A stretch of 7,164 bases of DNA from Actinomycetota bacterium (GCA_013695115.1 JACDBD010000101.1:1-7164); one strand, 5' to 3'. Numbered from the stretch's first letter, positions 1-6,229 are shown. Notes: a model not told the origin generated them from the letters alone. A program made the numbers and translations.

Positions 1-1
1 G

Positions 2-103
2 AGCGCGTACCTCGAGCGCCGCGTCGGTGAGCTCTCCGGCCGTGACCGCGCCACGCTCGAGCGGGCCGCGGCCATCCTCGAGCGTCTGCTGGAGGACCAG
101 TGA
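2..103 (+). CDS. MarR-family transcriptional regulator, C-terminal fragment
   Basis: The reading frame is open from the left edge to the TGA at 101-103 and gives 33 residues ending in ERAAAILERLLEDQ. That pattern (short loop, then a long amphipathic helix with L-x-x-A-x-x-I-L-x-x-L spacing) is what the C-terminal dimerisation helix of MarR regulators looks like; the winged-helix DNA-binding part lies outside the window. MarR proteins are cytoplasmic dimers that usually repress a neighbouring transporter and are released by small aromatic ligands. The context supports the call: the stop codon overlaps the start of an MFS exporter by four bases (GTGA), so the two are translated together and the regulator probably controls the pump. 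With only 33 residues the family call rests largely on context; another helix-ending regulator is possible. Confidence 0.6.
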   Translation, partial: SAYLERRVGELSGRDRATLERAAAILERLLEDQ

Positions 104-1359
104 GGCGACGGCTGCGGCGGGTGACACGCCGCACGTTCCGCTCGATGAGCGTCAGGAACTTCCGCCTCTACTTCGTCGGCCAGTTCGTGTCGGCGACCGG
201 CACCTGGATGCAGTCGATCGCGCAGATGTGGCTGGTCCTGCAGATGACCGGCAGTGGCGTCGCGCTCGGTGTCACCACCGCGCTCCAGTTCACGCCGATG
301 CTGCTCGCGGGCGCGTGGGGAGGGGTCGTCGCCGACCGCGTCGACAAGCGCCGGCTGTTGGTGGCGACCCAGGCCCTCAGCGCCGGGCTCGCGGTGCTCC
401 TGGCCGCGATCACTGCGTTCGGCGTCGTCGAGCTGTGGATGATCTACGCGCTCGCCCTTCTGCTCGGTTGCGTGACCGCCCTCGACAACCCGGCGCGGCG
501 CGCCTTCGTCGTCGAGATGGTCGGCGCCGATCACATCTCGAACGCGGTCAGCCTGAGCAGCGCCCTGTTCACCGCCGCGCGCGTCTTCGGCCCGGCTCTG
601 GCCGGGGTCGTCATCGCGATCGCCGGGGTCTCGTGGTGCTTCCTCGCCAACGCGGGCTCGTACCTCGCGGCCATCGTCGCGTTCCTTCTCATGCGGCGCC
701 GGGAGTTCTTCGCAGTCGACCGAGTTCCGCGCGCCCCGGGCCAGCTGCGGGCGGGCCTGCGCTACGCGTGGTCGACGCCCGCGCTGCGCCTCCCCCTGGT
801 AATGACCGCGGTCATCGGAACGCTCGCGTTCAACGCCCAAGTGGTGCTGGCGCTGCTGGCCCGAGAGACCTTCGGCGGAGACGCGGGCACGTTCGGCGCC
901 CTCTACGCCTTCCTGAGCATCGGGGCCGTAGTCGGTGCCCTGGTGGCCGCTCACCAGCGGGCCGCGACCCAACGATTCCTCGTGCTCGCGGCCGCCGCCT
1001 ACGGCGTGTTCCTGACCGCGGCCGCGGGCGCGCCCACCCTCGGCATCGAGCTGGCAGTGCTGGTGCCGGCGGGCGCGGCCGGCGTCGCGTTCGTGGCCAT
1101 GGCCAACGGGGTCCTCCAGACCCACACCGAGCCCGCGATGCGGGGCCGGGTCATGGCCCTCTTCTCGGTCGCGTTCCTCGGCAGCACCCCGATCGGGGGG
1201 CCGATCGTCGGCTGGGTGTCGCAGGTGGCCGGGCCGCGGGCGGGCCTCGCTCTGGGCGGGATCGCCACCCTCGCGGCCGCGGCGGCGGCGACGTGGGTGG
1301 TCAGGCGGCGAGCAGTCGACCGCCGGCTGCCTGAGCCGGCGTGCGCGGAAGCGGCCTGA
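100..1359 (+). CDS. MFS efflux transporter (EntS/MFS_3-like, 12 TM)
   Basis: A 419-residue integral membrane protein of the major facilitator superfamily, likely a proton-driven exporter of drugs or small hydrophobic metabolites. The N-terminus (RNFRLYFVGQFVSATGTWMQ, residues 19-38) is the typical entry into helix 1 of the enterobactin-exporter-like MFS_3 group. A motif-A-like loop GGVVADRVDKRR is at residues 74-85, the family signature DNPARRAF at 129-136, and the matching C-half loop RGRVMALFS at 348-356 before GSTPIGGP. Hydrophobic segments fit about 12 helices and the length is normal. The GTG start at 100 overlaps the upstream TGA, with GGAGG at 91-95 as ribosome binding site; GTG at 121 or ATG at 145 are weaker alternatives because the basic N-terminal stretch is usual in relatives. 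The MarR-type neighbour suggests substrate-induced expression. The transported substrate cannot be read from the sequence. Confidence 0.9.
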   Translation: MRRRLRRVTRRTFRSMSVRNFRLYFVGQFVSATGTWMQSIAQMWLVLQMTGSGVALGVTTALQFTPMLLAGAWGGVVADRVDKRRLLVATQALSAGLAVLLAAITAFGVVELWMIYALALLLGCVTALDNPARRAFVVEMVGADHISNAVSLSSALFTAARVFGPALAGVVIAIAGVSWCFLANAGSYLAAIVAFLLMRRREFFAVDRVPRAPGQLRAGLRYAWSTPALRLPLVMTAVIGTLAFNAQVVLALLARETFGGDAGTFGALYAFLSIGAVVGALVAAHQRAATQRFLVLAAAAYGVFLTAAAGAPTLGIELAVLVPAGAAGVAFVAMANGVLQTHTEPAMRGRVMALFSVAFLGSTPIGGPIVGWVSQVAGPRAGLALGGIATLAAAAAATWVVRRRAVDRRLPEPACAEAA

Positions 1360-1368
1360 GCCGCCCGG

Positions 1369-1821
1369 TCACCCCACGGTCCAGGCAACGTCGGGAGGCC
1401 AGACCGCGGCGCAGCGGGGACAGCCCCCGCCGTCGGTCAGGTTGACGGTGCCGACGAGCCGGTGGCCAGACATGCTCGCGGCCCGGACGACCTCCTCGTC
1501 GACGCCCCGCAGCATGAGCTTCGCTCGCCGGAACATCTCGAACCGGCTGTGCTCGTCGACCGTGCCCCAGCTCAGGTACAGGAACCGGTCGCCCCGCTTG
1601 CCCTGCACATCGGGGCCCCGGAAGTCGAGCCCGCCATCGTTGCGAAGGGGCTCGATCGTCAGCTCCCACGTCGCCCCGGGCGCGTCGCCGGGGACGAGCT
1701 CCACGACCTCGCGGCGCCGCTGCACCCCGACGTGCACGTTCTCGTAGAGCAGGCCGTCGGCGCGCCCGCGATCGTCGAAGGTTCGGCCCGGGAGGTCCAC
1801 ACCCACGATCCGGACGTCCAC
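1369..1821 (-). CDS. DUF5990 family protein
   Basis: A 150-residue soluble protein that I recognise as the uncharacterised DUF5990 family. Signature parts are the N-terminal strand with LPGR (residues 10-13), NVHVGVQ (28-34), the central DFRGPDVQGKRGDRFLYLSWG block (66-86) and FRRAKLML (97-104). The C-terminus carries a CPRC pair (134-137) followed by WPP; there is only one CxxC, so a zinc site would need a partner or dimer. No signal peptide or membrane segment is seen. The start is a GTG at 1821; no Shine-Dalgarno precedes it, but a -10 box TAGGCT on the minus strand (1828-1833) ends six bases before it, which fits a leaderless mRNA. The gene is convergent with the MFS gene, with nine bases between stop codons, and divergent from the small Lys-rich gene. 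Function is unknown. Confidence 0.82.
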   Translation of the reverse strand: MDVRIVGVDLPGRTFDDRGRADGLLYENVHVGVQRRREVVELVPGDAPGATWELTIEPLRNDGGLDFRGPDVQGKRGDRFLYLSWGTVDEHSRFEMFRRAKLMLRGVDEEVVRAASMSGHRLVGTVNLTDGGGCPRCAAVWPPDVAWTVG

Positions 1822-1827
1822 GAAGCC

Positions 1828-1855
1828 AGCCTACGGGCAACTGCTGGCCTACGAT
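1828..1855. promoter_or_regulatory. Divergent promoter region (DUF5990 / Lys-rich microprotein)
   Basis: The 58 bases between the two divergent starts hold a -10-like hexamer for each side. On the minus strand TAGGCT (1828-1833) lies six bases before the DUF5990 GTG, the spacing expected for transcription starting at the start codon. On the plus strand TACGAT (1850-1855) lies 24 bases before the microprotein ATG, leaving room for its Shine-Dalgarno. Clear -35 boxes are not seen on either side. Because the two -10 boxes are about 17 bases apart, the polymerases would compete for the same DNA. Confidence 0.5.
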
Positions 1856-1879
1856 CAGAGAGGTCGCCAAGGAGGACGC

Positions 1880-2017
1880 ATGGCCGACAAATCCCCGCAC
1901 AAGGCGAACGACAAGAAGAAGGGCAAGTCGCTGCAGGAGAAGCGGATGGCCAAGAAGCAGAAGCGCTCCGAGCGCGAGGCCGCCGACCGAGCCCGCGACC
2001 GCGTCGAGGGCACCTGA
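1880..2017 (+). CDS. Small Lys/Arg-rich protein, 45 aa
   Basis: A complete 45-residue reading frame starting MADKSPHKANDKKKGKSLQE and ending DRVEGT at the TGA 2015-2017. The start is well supported: AAGGAGG at 1869-1875 sits four bases before the ATG, and a TACGAT -10 box lies upstream at 1850-1855. The middle (KKGKSLQEKRMAKKQKRSER) is strongly basic and should form one charged helix; the last third alternates acidic and basic residues (EREAADRARDRVEG). There is no signal peptide, membrane helix or cysteine. Short proteins of this MADKSP...KKxGKSLxEKRxxKKxK type are, to my recollection, widespread in Actinobacteria without a known function. Binding to nucleic acid or to the ribosome is a plausible guess from the charge alone. 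Confidence 0.72.
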   Translation: MADKSPHKANDKKKGKSLQEKRMAKKQKRSEREAADRARDRVEGT

Positions 2018-2041
2018 CGCCCTGAGGCCGGATCGGCTCTG

Positions 2042-2199
2042 GTCGAGCGGCTGAGCCTGGTCGGTGTGATCCTGCTCGTCGCGGGGCGGCGCTGTTCCTG
2101 ATCGCGCACGCCGACCACGTGCAGCGGCTGGTGATCCTCGTCAGCGGGGCGCGCGGGCGACGCCCGTACCCGGTGAGCGGCTACAAAGTAGCCGGCACC
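2042..2199 (+). pseudogene. Possible frame-disrupted small membrane protein
   Basis: The frame from 2042 reads VERLSLVGVILLVAG, a convincing start of a membrane helix, then runs into a stop at 2099. Shifting one base within the G-run at 2083-2086 gives a continuation AALFLIAHADHVQRLVILVSG, so the two halves together look like one or two hydrophobic helices. No ATG or GTG starts the first half except GTG at 2066, and the second half has no convincing natural end (it runs on antisense to the methyltransferase). This may be the remnant of a small membrane protein, a sequencing indel in a G-run, or chance hydrophobicity in GC-rich DNA. Confidence 0.25.
2178..2194 (-). terminator. Hairpin just after the methyltransferase gene
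   Basis: A perfect 7-bp inverted repeat (CGGCTAC / GTAGCCG) with a three-base loop lies five bases beyond the minus-strand methyltransferase stop codon. It is well placed to end that transcript, but no T-run follows in either direction, so it is at best a weak or 3'-protecting structure. Confidence 0.25.
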
Positions 2200-2772
2200 T
2201 CAGCCCCCATTCGGCGCGCGGGCGGCGCAGACCCAACCGAGCTCGTAGGTGCTGACATCGATGGCGGTGAACCCCACCGCGGCGAGGCGCGACCCCAAGC
2301 CGTCGGGATCAATGGGGTGATAGATGTCGCCCTCGTGAAAGGCGCGTAAGTCCTCGCTGCCGACGCCGTCGGCCGCGACGAATACTCCGCCGGCGCGCAG
2401 CACCCTGACCAGCTCGGCGAAGATGCGGTTCTGCGCCTCGTCACCCGGAACGTGGTGCAGCATGTTGAACGATGCTGCGCCGGTGAACCGGCCGTCGGGC
2501 AGGTCGAGAGCGGTTGCGTCCCCTTCGACCACATCTACGTTCGTACCGGCAAGTCGCTCGGCGAGCGCGGCGGCGAGCGTCGGGTCCAGCTCCACGGCCG
2601 TCAGTCGATCGGCGCGGGTGCGCAGCACGTCGGTGGTGAAGCCCGGCCCGGGCCCGACCTCCACGACGTCGTCGCCAAGGTCCAGGTCGCGCAGCGCCGC
2701 CGGGAGGACCATCTCCTCGACGATCTGTCGCCACTCGGGGCTCGAGCAGAAGTCGAGATGCGCGGCGTTCAT
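2200..2772 (-). CDS. Class I SAM-dependent methyltransferase
   Basis: A 190-residue cytoplasmic protein with the Rossmann-type methyltransferase fold. Motif I, which binds S-adenosylmethionine, is VVEVGPGPGFTT (residues 36-47); the acidic residue that holds the ribose is in VELD (60-63); the adenine-contacting loop is GDATALDLPDGRF (84-96); and SFNMLHHV (101-108) is the motif IV region. The strand VLRAGGVFVAADGVGS (124-139) is the usual motif VI area. The size is that of a single catalytic domain, like the methyltransferase type 11 group, with no substrate-binding extension, so the acceptor molecule cannot be named. The ATG at 2772 has no Shine-Dalgarno; TAGGTT on the minus strand (2779-2784) ends exactly six bases before it, indicating a leaderless transcript. 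It is monocistronic and divergent from the lipoprotein gene. Confidence 0.87.
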   Translation of the reverse strand: MNAAHLDFCSSPEWRQIVEEMVLPAALRDLDLGDDVVEVGPGPGFTTDVLRTRADRLTAVELDPTLAAALAERLAGTNVDVVEGDATALDLPDGRFTGAASFNMLHHVPGDEAQNRIFAELVRVLRAGGVFVAADGVGSEDLRAFHEGDIYHPIDPDGLGSRLAAVGFTAIDVSTYELGWVCAARAPNGG

Positions 2773-2778
2773 CGCACA

Positions 2779-2784
2779 AACCTA
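2779..2784 (-). promoter_or_regulatory. -10 box of a leaderless promoter for the methyltransferase gene
   Basis: TAGGTT (TANNNT pattern) on the minus strand ends six bases upstream of the ATG, the same geometry as at the DUF5990 gene. No -35 box is evident, which is common in high-GC actinobacterial promoters. Confidence 0.5.
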
Positions 2785-2838
2785 AGTCGCCGAACCCGCG
2801 ACCGCGCAAGACCCGCAGGGTGCAGTTGAACCACGGTC

Positions 2839-3846
2839 GTGACGACGACGCGGCCGATGGCGACGATGGCGATCGCGCTCGGGGCGTTTGCGGCGTGTAG
2901 CGGGGGTGGGGCAGCAGCGGGAGCGCGGCGCCGGATAATGCCTGTGATCTCCTTACAACCGCGGAGGTCGAAGAACTCCTGGGGGAGCCCCACGAATGGG
3001 CCTGCGGAAGACACTGATCGTTCGGGAGGCACCTACTGCCGGTGGGCGTCCGAGGACAGTGGCGTCGACCTCGGCGCGTCCGACGAGGACGAACGAGAGC
3101 CGTACTACGTCAGCGTCGAAGACGAGACCGGCGCCCTCGCGGTTCAGGGCTTCGAGTCGGGCAAGACCACCCTCGACGAGGACGAGGAGGAACGGGACAT
3201 CGACGTCGTGGACAACCTCGGCGACGATGCCTACTTCCGGGACCACGGCCTGAGCGTGCGGCACGGCGATCGCGTCTTCTCGACCAACGCCTCTGGAAAC
3301 GACGGGCACCCACTGTCCAACCGCGACAAGCGGGAGATCGAGCGTCGGGCCGCCGACATCATCATCGGGAAGTTGGGCGAGCCTGAAAACGAATCGGTCG
3401 CGGAGAAGGCGGCGGAGTGCGCCCGCACCCGTCGCTGCTCCGGGACGCGATACCACGCCTGCGATCTGCTGGAAGAGTCGGAGGTCGCCCGCATCACGAG
3501 CTTCGCGGTGGAGAACGTCGACGGTACGGCGAGACCGGCCGGCAGCGAGACGGCCGCGGTCTGCGAGTACTACCTCGACAACCCCGATGATTCGCTCGAG
3601 ACCGGCAGTCGGGCTCGCTGGCCGCGTGTACCTGAGGTTCGAGCCCGATCCCGAAGCGGCGGCCGAGGAGTATCGCCGCCTCTTGAGCGAATACCCGGAA
3701 ACGCAGATGAACGGGACCCGGAGCTGGGCGACGACGCCTTCTTCGAGGAGAACTTCGGCGAGGTGTGGGTACTGAAGAACGACACCCTGCTCTCGGTCTC
3801 CTACGAGCTCGACATCGATCTTCCTCCGGAAGCACCCGCGATCTAA
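2839..3846 (+). pseudogene. Two-domain CDLL-type lipoprotein gene with compensating frame shifts
   Basis: The single open frame (335 residues) starts at GTG 2839 (an in-frame TGA lies at 2827-2829) with a lipoprotein signal: MTTTRPMATMAIALGAFAAC, lipid-bearing Cys at residue 20, then SGGG. The product would be anchored on the outer face of the cytoplasmic membrane. Two internal stretches make poor protein in this frame but good protein in another. From about 2913 to 3014 the third frame reads SSGSAAPDNACDLLTTAEVE and on to EWACGRH before rejoining at DRSGGTYCRWASED; from about 3620 to 3705 the second frame reads GRVYLRFEPDPEAAAEEYRR. Corrected this way, the protein has two copies of one domain, each with CDLL-x3-EV, a later Cys (TYCRW, AVCEYY) and LGDDA-[YF]-F near the end. 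The CDLL start resembles DUF3558-like actinobacterial lipoproteins; ligand and role are unknown. It may be decaying, or four indels may be sequencing errors. Confidence 0.6.
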
Positions 3847-3900
3847 GCCACCGCGATCGAAATAGCCAGGCCGCCGCCGCCCGGATCTAGGGCCCACCGA

Positions 3901-3906
3901 TACGAT
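3901..3906 (+). promoter_or_regulatory. -10 box for the ParB-N / hydrolase operon
   Basis: TACGAT lies nine bases before the ATG at 3916. With transcription starting about seven bases past the box, the 5' leader would be only two or three bases, which fits the lack of a Shine-Dalgarno before this ATG. No clear -35 box is seen. Confidence 0.45.
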
Positions 3907-3915
3907 CCTGCCGGG

Positions 3916-4719
3916 ATGGCCGAGCCCGAAGAGCTGGCGTTCAAGGAACCAGGCAAGCGGCGCAACCTGACGTTCGCGGTCCTGCCGATGGCGAAGCTCG
4001 AAGTCATCGCGCATCAACGCAAGGCGAGCGACTCGCACGTGAAGCGGGTCGTGGACTCCGTCGGCCGCGTCGGCTTCCTCACTCCCGTCATCGTCGTCGA
4101 GCGCGACGGCGAGGACGGGTACCTCATCATCGACGGCCAGCACCGCTTCCTCGCGGCCAAGGAACTCGGCTTGCGCAGGCTCCCGGCGGTGATCGCGCCC
4201 CGAGACATCTCCCGCCGGATGTTGACCCTCAACGTCGAGAAGGAGCCGAACATCCGCGAGCGGTCGGCGGTTGCGCTCTCCATCTACCGAGGGTTGGTCG
4301 AGGCGGAGCCGGAGATGCCCGAGGACGAGGCCGAAGTGACCGACTCGGTCCAGCAGGCGCACTACGTCACCCTCGGGCTCTCCTACGCCGCGTCGGGTCG
4401 CCTCGCGGGCAGCTTGTTCGAGCCGATCCTCCGCAAATGCGACGGGTTCATGGACGCGCGGCTGAGCGAGTCACTCCCGGTTCGAGAAGGGCGCGCCGAG
4501 CGCGTGGTCGAAGCGCACGGGCTCGTCCGAGCGGTCACCAGCCAACTGAAAGAGATGGGCGCCTGGCACGAGTTCGCCGGCGCTCAGATCATCTCGTTCG
4601 CCAACCCGTTGAAACGGGCGCGCAAGCAGCACTCTTTCGACGAGACGTTCAAGAAGCTCATCGCCAAGCTGCACACCTTGGAGGAGCAGCCCGACAAGCT
4701 GCTCCGAGGAGGCGGCTGA
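3916..4719 (+). CDS. ParB N-terminal (ParB/Srx-fold) domain protein
   Basis: A 267-residue soluble protein. Residues 18-95 form a ParB/sulfiredoxin-type domain: LTFAVLPMAKLEVIAHQR, a helix with HVKRVVDSVGRVGFLTPVIVV, and the nucleotide-binding box DGQHRFLAAKELG (73-85), which corresponds to the GERRxxA motif of ParB with Gln-His for Glu-Arg. The C-terminal 170 residues carry LNVEKEPNIRERS (105-117) and a helical part with YVTLGLSYAASGRLAGS, but no ParB helix-turn-helix that I can recognise. Classic ParB uses CTP to slide along DNA from parS; here there is no ParA partner and no parS site in the window, so a chromosome-partition role is unlikely. The protein is probably an orphan regulator or enzyme of unknown substrate. 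It has no Shine-Dalgarno and is followed after one base by a hydrolase gene whose ribosome binding site it contains. Confidence 0.8.
   Translation: MAEPEELAFKEPGKRRNLTFAVLPMAKLEVIAHQRKASDSHVKRVVDSVGRVGFLTPVIVVERDGEDGYLIIDGQHRFLAAKELGLRRLPAVIAPRDISRRMLTLNVEKEPNIRERSAVALSIYRGLVEAEPEMPEDEAEVTDSVQQAHYVTLGLSYAASGRLAGSLFEPILRKCDGFMDARLSESLPVREGRAERVVEAHGLVRAVTSQLKEMGAWHEFAGAQIISFANPLKRARKQHSFDETFKKLIAKLHTLEEQPDKLLRGGG
4706..4712 (+). promoter_or_regulatory. Ribosome binding site inside the upstream gene
   Basis: GAGGAGG lies in the last codons of the ParB-N gene, eight bases before the GTG at 4721. It decides that start and implies that ribosomes ending the first gene feed initiation of the second. 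Confidence 0.7.
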
Positions 4720-4720
4720 G

Positions 4721-5665
4721 GTGCTCTGGGACGACGAGCTCGAATCGCTGCGGTCACAACTCCGCGAGGAAGCGGACACGTTCATCACCTCGTTCACGTC
4801 GGAGTCCGACGACCCGAGTCTGCCGATACCGGAACGGGTCGCGAAGCAGCGCGCCGCCCACGACGAGCGCGTGCTTCGGTCGGAGATGGCAGCCGACCGG
4901 GAGATCCCCGGTCCGGTCGGTGGGTTGCGGCTGCGCACCTTCGTCCCCGATCAGGTCGACGCGGTCTTCCTCCACATCCACGGCGGCGGGTTCGCCGCCG
5001 GCTCGCCTGAGATGACCGACCTGCTCCACGAGATCCTGAGCAAGGAGCTCAACCTCGCCTTCGTGAGCGTCGACTACCGGCTCGCGCCCGAGCACCCTTA
5101 CCCCGCGGGCCCGGACGACTGTGAAGCTGCGGCGCTCTGGCTGCTCGAGCACGCCGAGGCCGAGTTCGGTTCGGCCCGCTTGTTGATCGGGGGCGAGTCC
5201 GCCGGCGCGCACCTCTCGGCCTGCACCCTGCTGCGCCTGCGCGATCGCCATGACGCGGTCGACCGCATCTGCGGAGCCAACCTCGTCTTCGGCATCTACG
5301 ATCTGGGCCGTACTCCGAGCCAGCGGGGCGTGCCCGAGCACCCCGACGTCCTCACCGTGGAGCAGATCCAGTACTTCGCCGAGCTGTTCACGCCGGGCAG
5401 GTCCCCTGAGGATCGGCGTGATCCCGACGTCTCGCCCCTCTACGCCGATCTGCACGACCTCCCGCCGGCGCTCTTCACCGTCGGTGCCGACGACCACCTC
5501 ATCGATGACACCCTCTTCCTGGCCGCGCGCTGGGAGCTGGCCGGCAACGACGCCGAGCTCCTCGTGTACCCGGACGCGCCGCATGGTTGTATCGGCATGC
5601 CCAGCGTGTGGGAACACTGGTTCCCACGGCTCACCGGCTTCCTGCGACGCTGTATTCGCAACTAG
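4721..5665 (+). CDS. Alpha/beta hydrolase, HSL-family esterase (fold-3)
   Basis: A 314-residue cytoplasmic serine hydrolase of the hormone-sensitive-lipase group, which cleaves short acyl esters. The oxyanion motif HGGGF is at residues 87-91 and is followed by VSVDYRLAPEHPYPAG (115-130), a hallmark of the group. The nucleophile is Ser160 in GESAG (158-162); the acid is most likely Asp258 in VGADDHLIDD, where the usual DPL reads DHL; the base is His288 in APHG. The triad is therefore complete and length is normal. Residues 1-65 form the charged helical cap that precedes the core. No signal peptide is present. The GTG start is one base after the ParB-N stop and has a strong Shine-Dalgarno (4706-4712), so both genes should share one mRNA. 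The true substrate is unknown; the pairing with a ParB-type protein is unexplained. Confidence 0.9.
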   Translation: MLWDDELESLRSQLREEADTFITSFTSESDDPSLPIPERVAKQRAAHDERVLRSEMAADREIPGPVGGLRLRTFVPDQVDAVFLHIHGGGFAAGSPEMTDLLHEILSKELNLAFVSVDYRLAPEHPYPAGPDDCEAAALWLLEHAEAEFGSARLLIGGESAGAHLSACTLLRLRDRHDAVDRICGANLVFGIYDLGRTPSQRGVPEHPDVLTVEQIQYFAELFTPGRSPEDRRDPDVSPLYADLHDLPPALFTVGADDHLIDDTLFLAARWELAGNDAELLVYPDAPHGCIGMPSVWEHWFPRLTGFLRRCIRN

Positions 5666-5868
5666 GGCGCCGACCCGTGCGAATATTGGTGGGGACGATG
5701 TGACCCGAACCCACTTGATCATGGTGCAAGGTGTAGGGGTGGACTATGAGGGAAAGGGTCGCGGATCCTTCAGGTGGAAAGCACCCACCAAGCGAAGGCG
5801 CCCGCTAGGAGCGTGCGCGTGCCAGGAAGTCGCCTACCCGGCGGCACTAACCAGAAGGAGACAGCAGT
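5666..5868 (+). promoter_or_regulatory. Leader and promoter region of the HU-like gene
   Basis: These 203 bases hold no convincing gene. The ribosome binding site AAGGAG (5855-5860) is eight bases before the HU ATG. A weak promoter candidate is TATGAG (5745-5750) with TGGTGC 17 bases upstream (5722-5727); if used, the untranslated leader would be near 110 bases. A short inverted repeat (GGTGG near 5774, CCACC near 5787) lies in that leader. No riboswitch class is recognised, and no terminator is seen after the hydrolase stop at 5663-5665. Confidence 0.35.
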
Positions 5869-6174
5869 ATGACGAAGACCGAGTTGGAGCGCGCCGTCGC
5901 TGACGCGGCAGGCGTGGACAAGCGCACGGCGGCGGCGGTGCTGGACGCGCTGGAGGAAGTCGTCACGAGCAACGTTCGTAAGGGCGAGGCAGTCACCATC
6001 CGTCCTGGCTTCATCAAGGTGAGCCGTAAGGACGTGAAGGCACGTAAGGCGCGCCCGGGCACGAACCCGTTCACTGGCGAACCGACCACTTTCAAGGCGC
6101 GTCCGGCATCGAAGACGGCGAAGCTCACCGCGCTGAAAAAACTGAAGGATGGCGTTGCAGCGAAGCGGCGGTAG
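5869..6174 (+). CDS. HU-family DNA-binding protein
   Basis: A 101-residue nucleoid-associated protein of the HU/IHF family, expected to bind and bend DNA as a dimer. The N-terminal helical body is MTKTELERAVADAAGVDKRT (1-20) followed by AAAVLDALEEVV (21-32); the beta arm runs from about residue 52 to 76 and has the NPFTGEP tip (66-72) with the proline that inserts between base pairs. The C-terminal helix is extended by a basic end, LKKLKDGVAAKRR, making it about ten residues longer than a 90-residue HU. VTIRPGFIKVSRKD replaces the usual IPGFGxFxxxxR, so the saddle is more basic and the second Gly is lost; this resembles the divergent HU forms of some Actinobacteria and phages rather than housekeeping HupB. 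The ATG is supported by AAGGAG at 5855-5860. It stands alone, with a hairpin just downstream. Confidence 0.9.
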   Translation: MTKTELERAVADAAGVDKRTAAAVLDALEEVVTSNVRKGEAVTIRPGFIKVSRKDVKARKARPGTNPFTGEPTTFKARPASKTAKLTALKKLKDGVAAKRR

Positions 6175-6185
6175 CTGTCCTGCGC

Positions 6186-6211
6186 GTCGGTGGCGCTAAC
6201 CGGACTTCTCT
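6186..6211 (+). terminator. Weak intrinsic terminator candidate after the HU gene
   Basis: Twelve bases after the HU stop, GTCGGT (6186-6191) can pair with ACCGGAC (6199-6205) with one bulged G and a seven-base loop, and the pyrimidine run TTCTCTC follows. The position is right for ending the HU transcript; the stem is short and the T-content low, so this is tentative. Confidence 0.3.
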
Positions 6212-6229
6212 CGAACCCGATGTCGGCCA

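Noticed and set aside
27..1334. A 435-codon plus-strand frame across the MFS region
   Set aside because: It is Arg/Pro/Gly-rich with no domain and is the +1 shadow of the clear 12-helix transporter.
2953..4362. A 469-codon open frame on the minus strand
   Set aside because: It lies antisense to the lipoprotein and ParB-N genes, both of which carry recognisable motifs. Its translation is low in motif content and rich in Arg/Val/Asp, as expected for the mirror of a GC-rich coding frame.
4754..5722. A 322-codon minus-strand frame
   Set aside because: It is the mirror of the hydrolase gene, which has a full catalytic triad.
3916..6174. A plasmid or chromosome partition locus (ParB-type protein near an HU protein)
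   Set aside because: No ParA, no parS-like palindrome and no helix-turn-helix in the ParB-N protein; an esterase gene and a 203-base gap separate the two.
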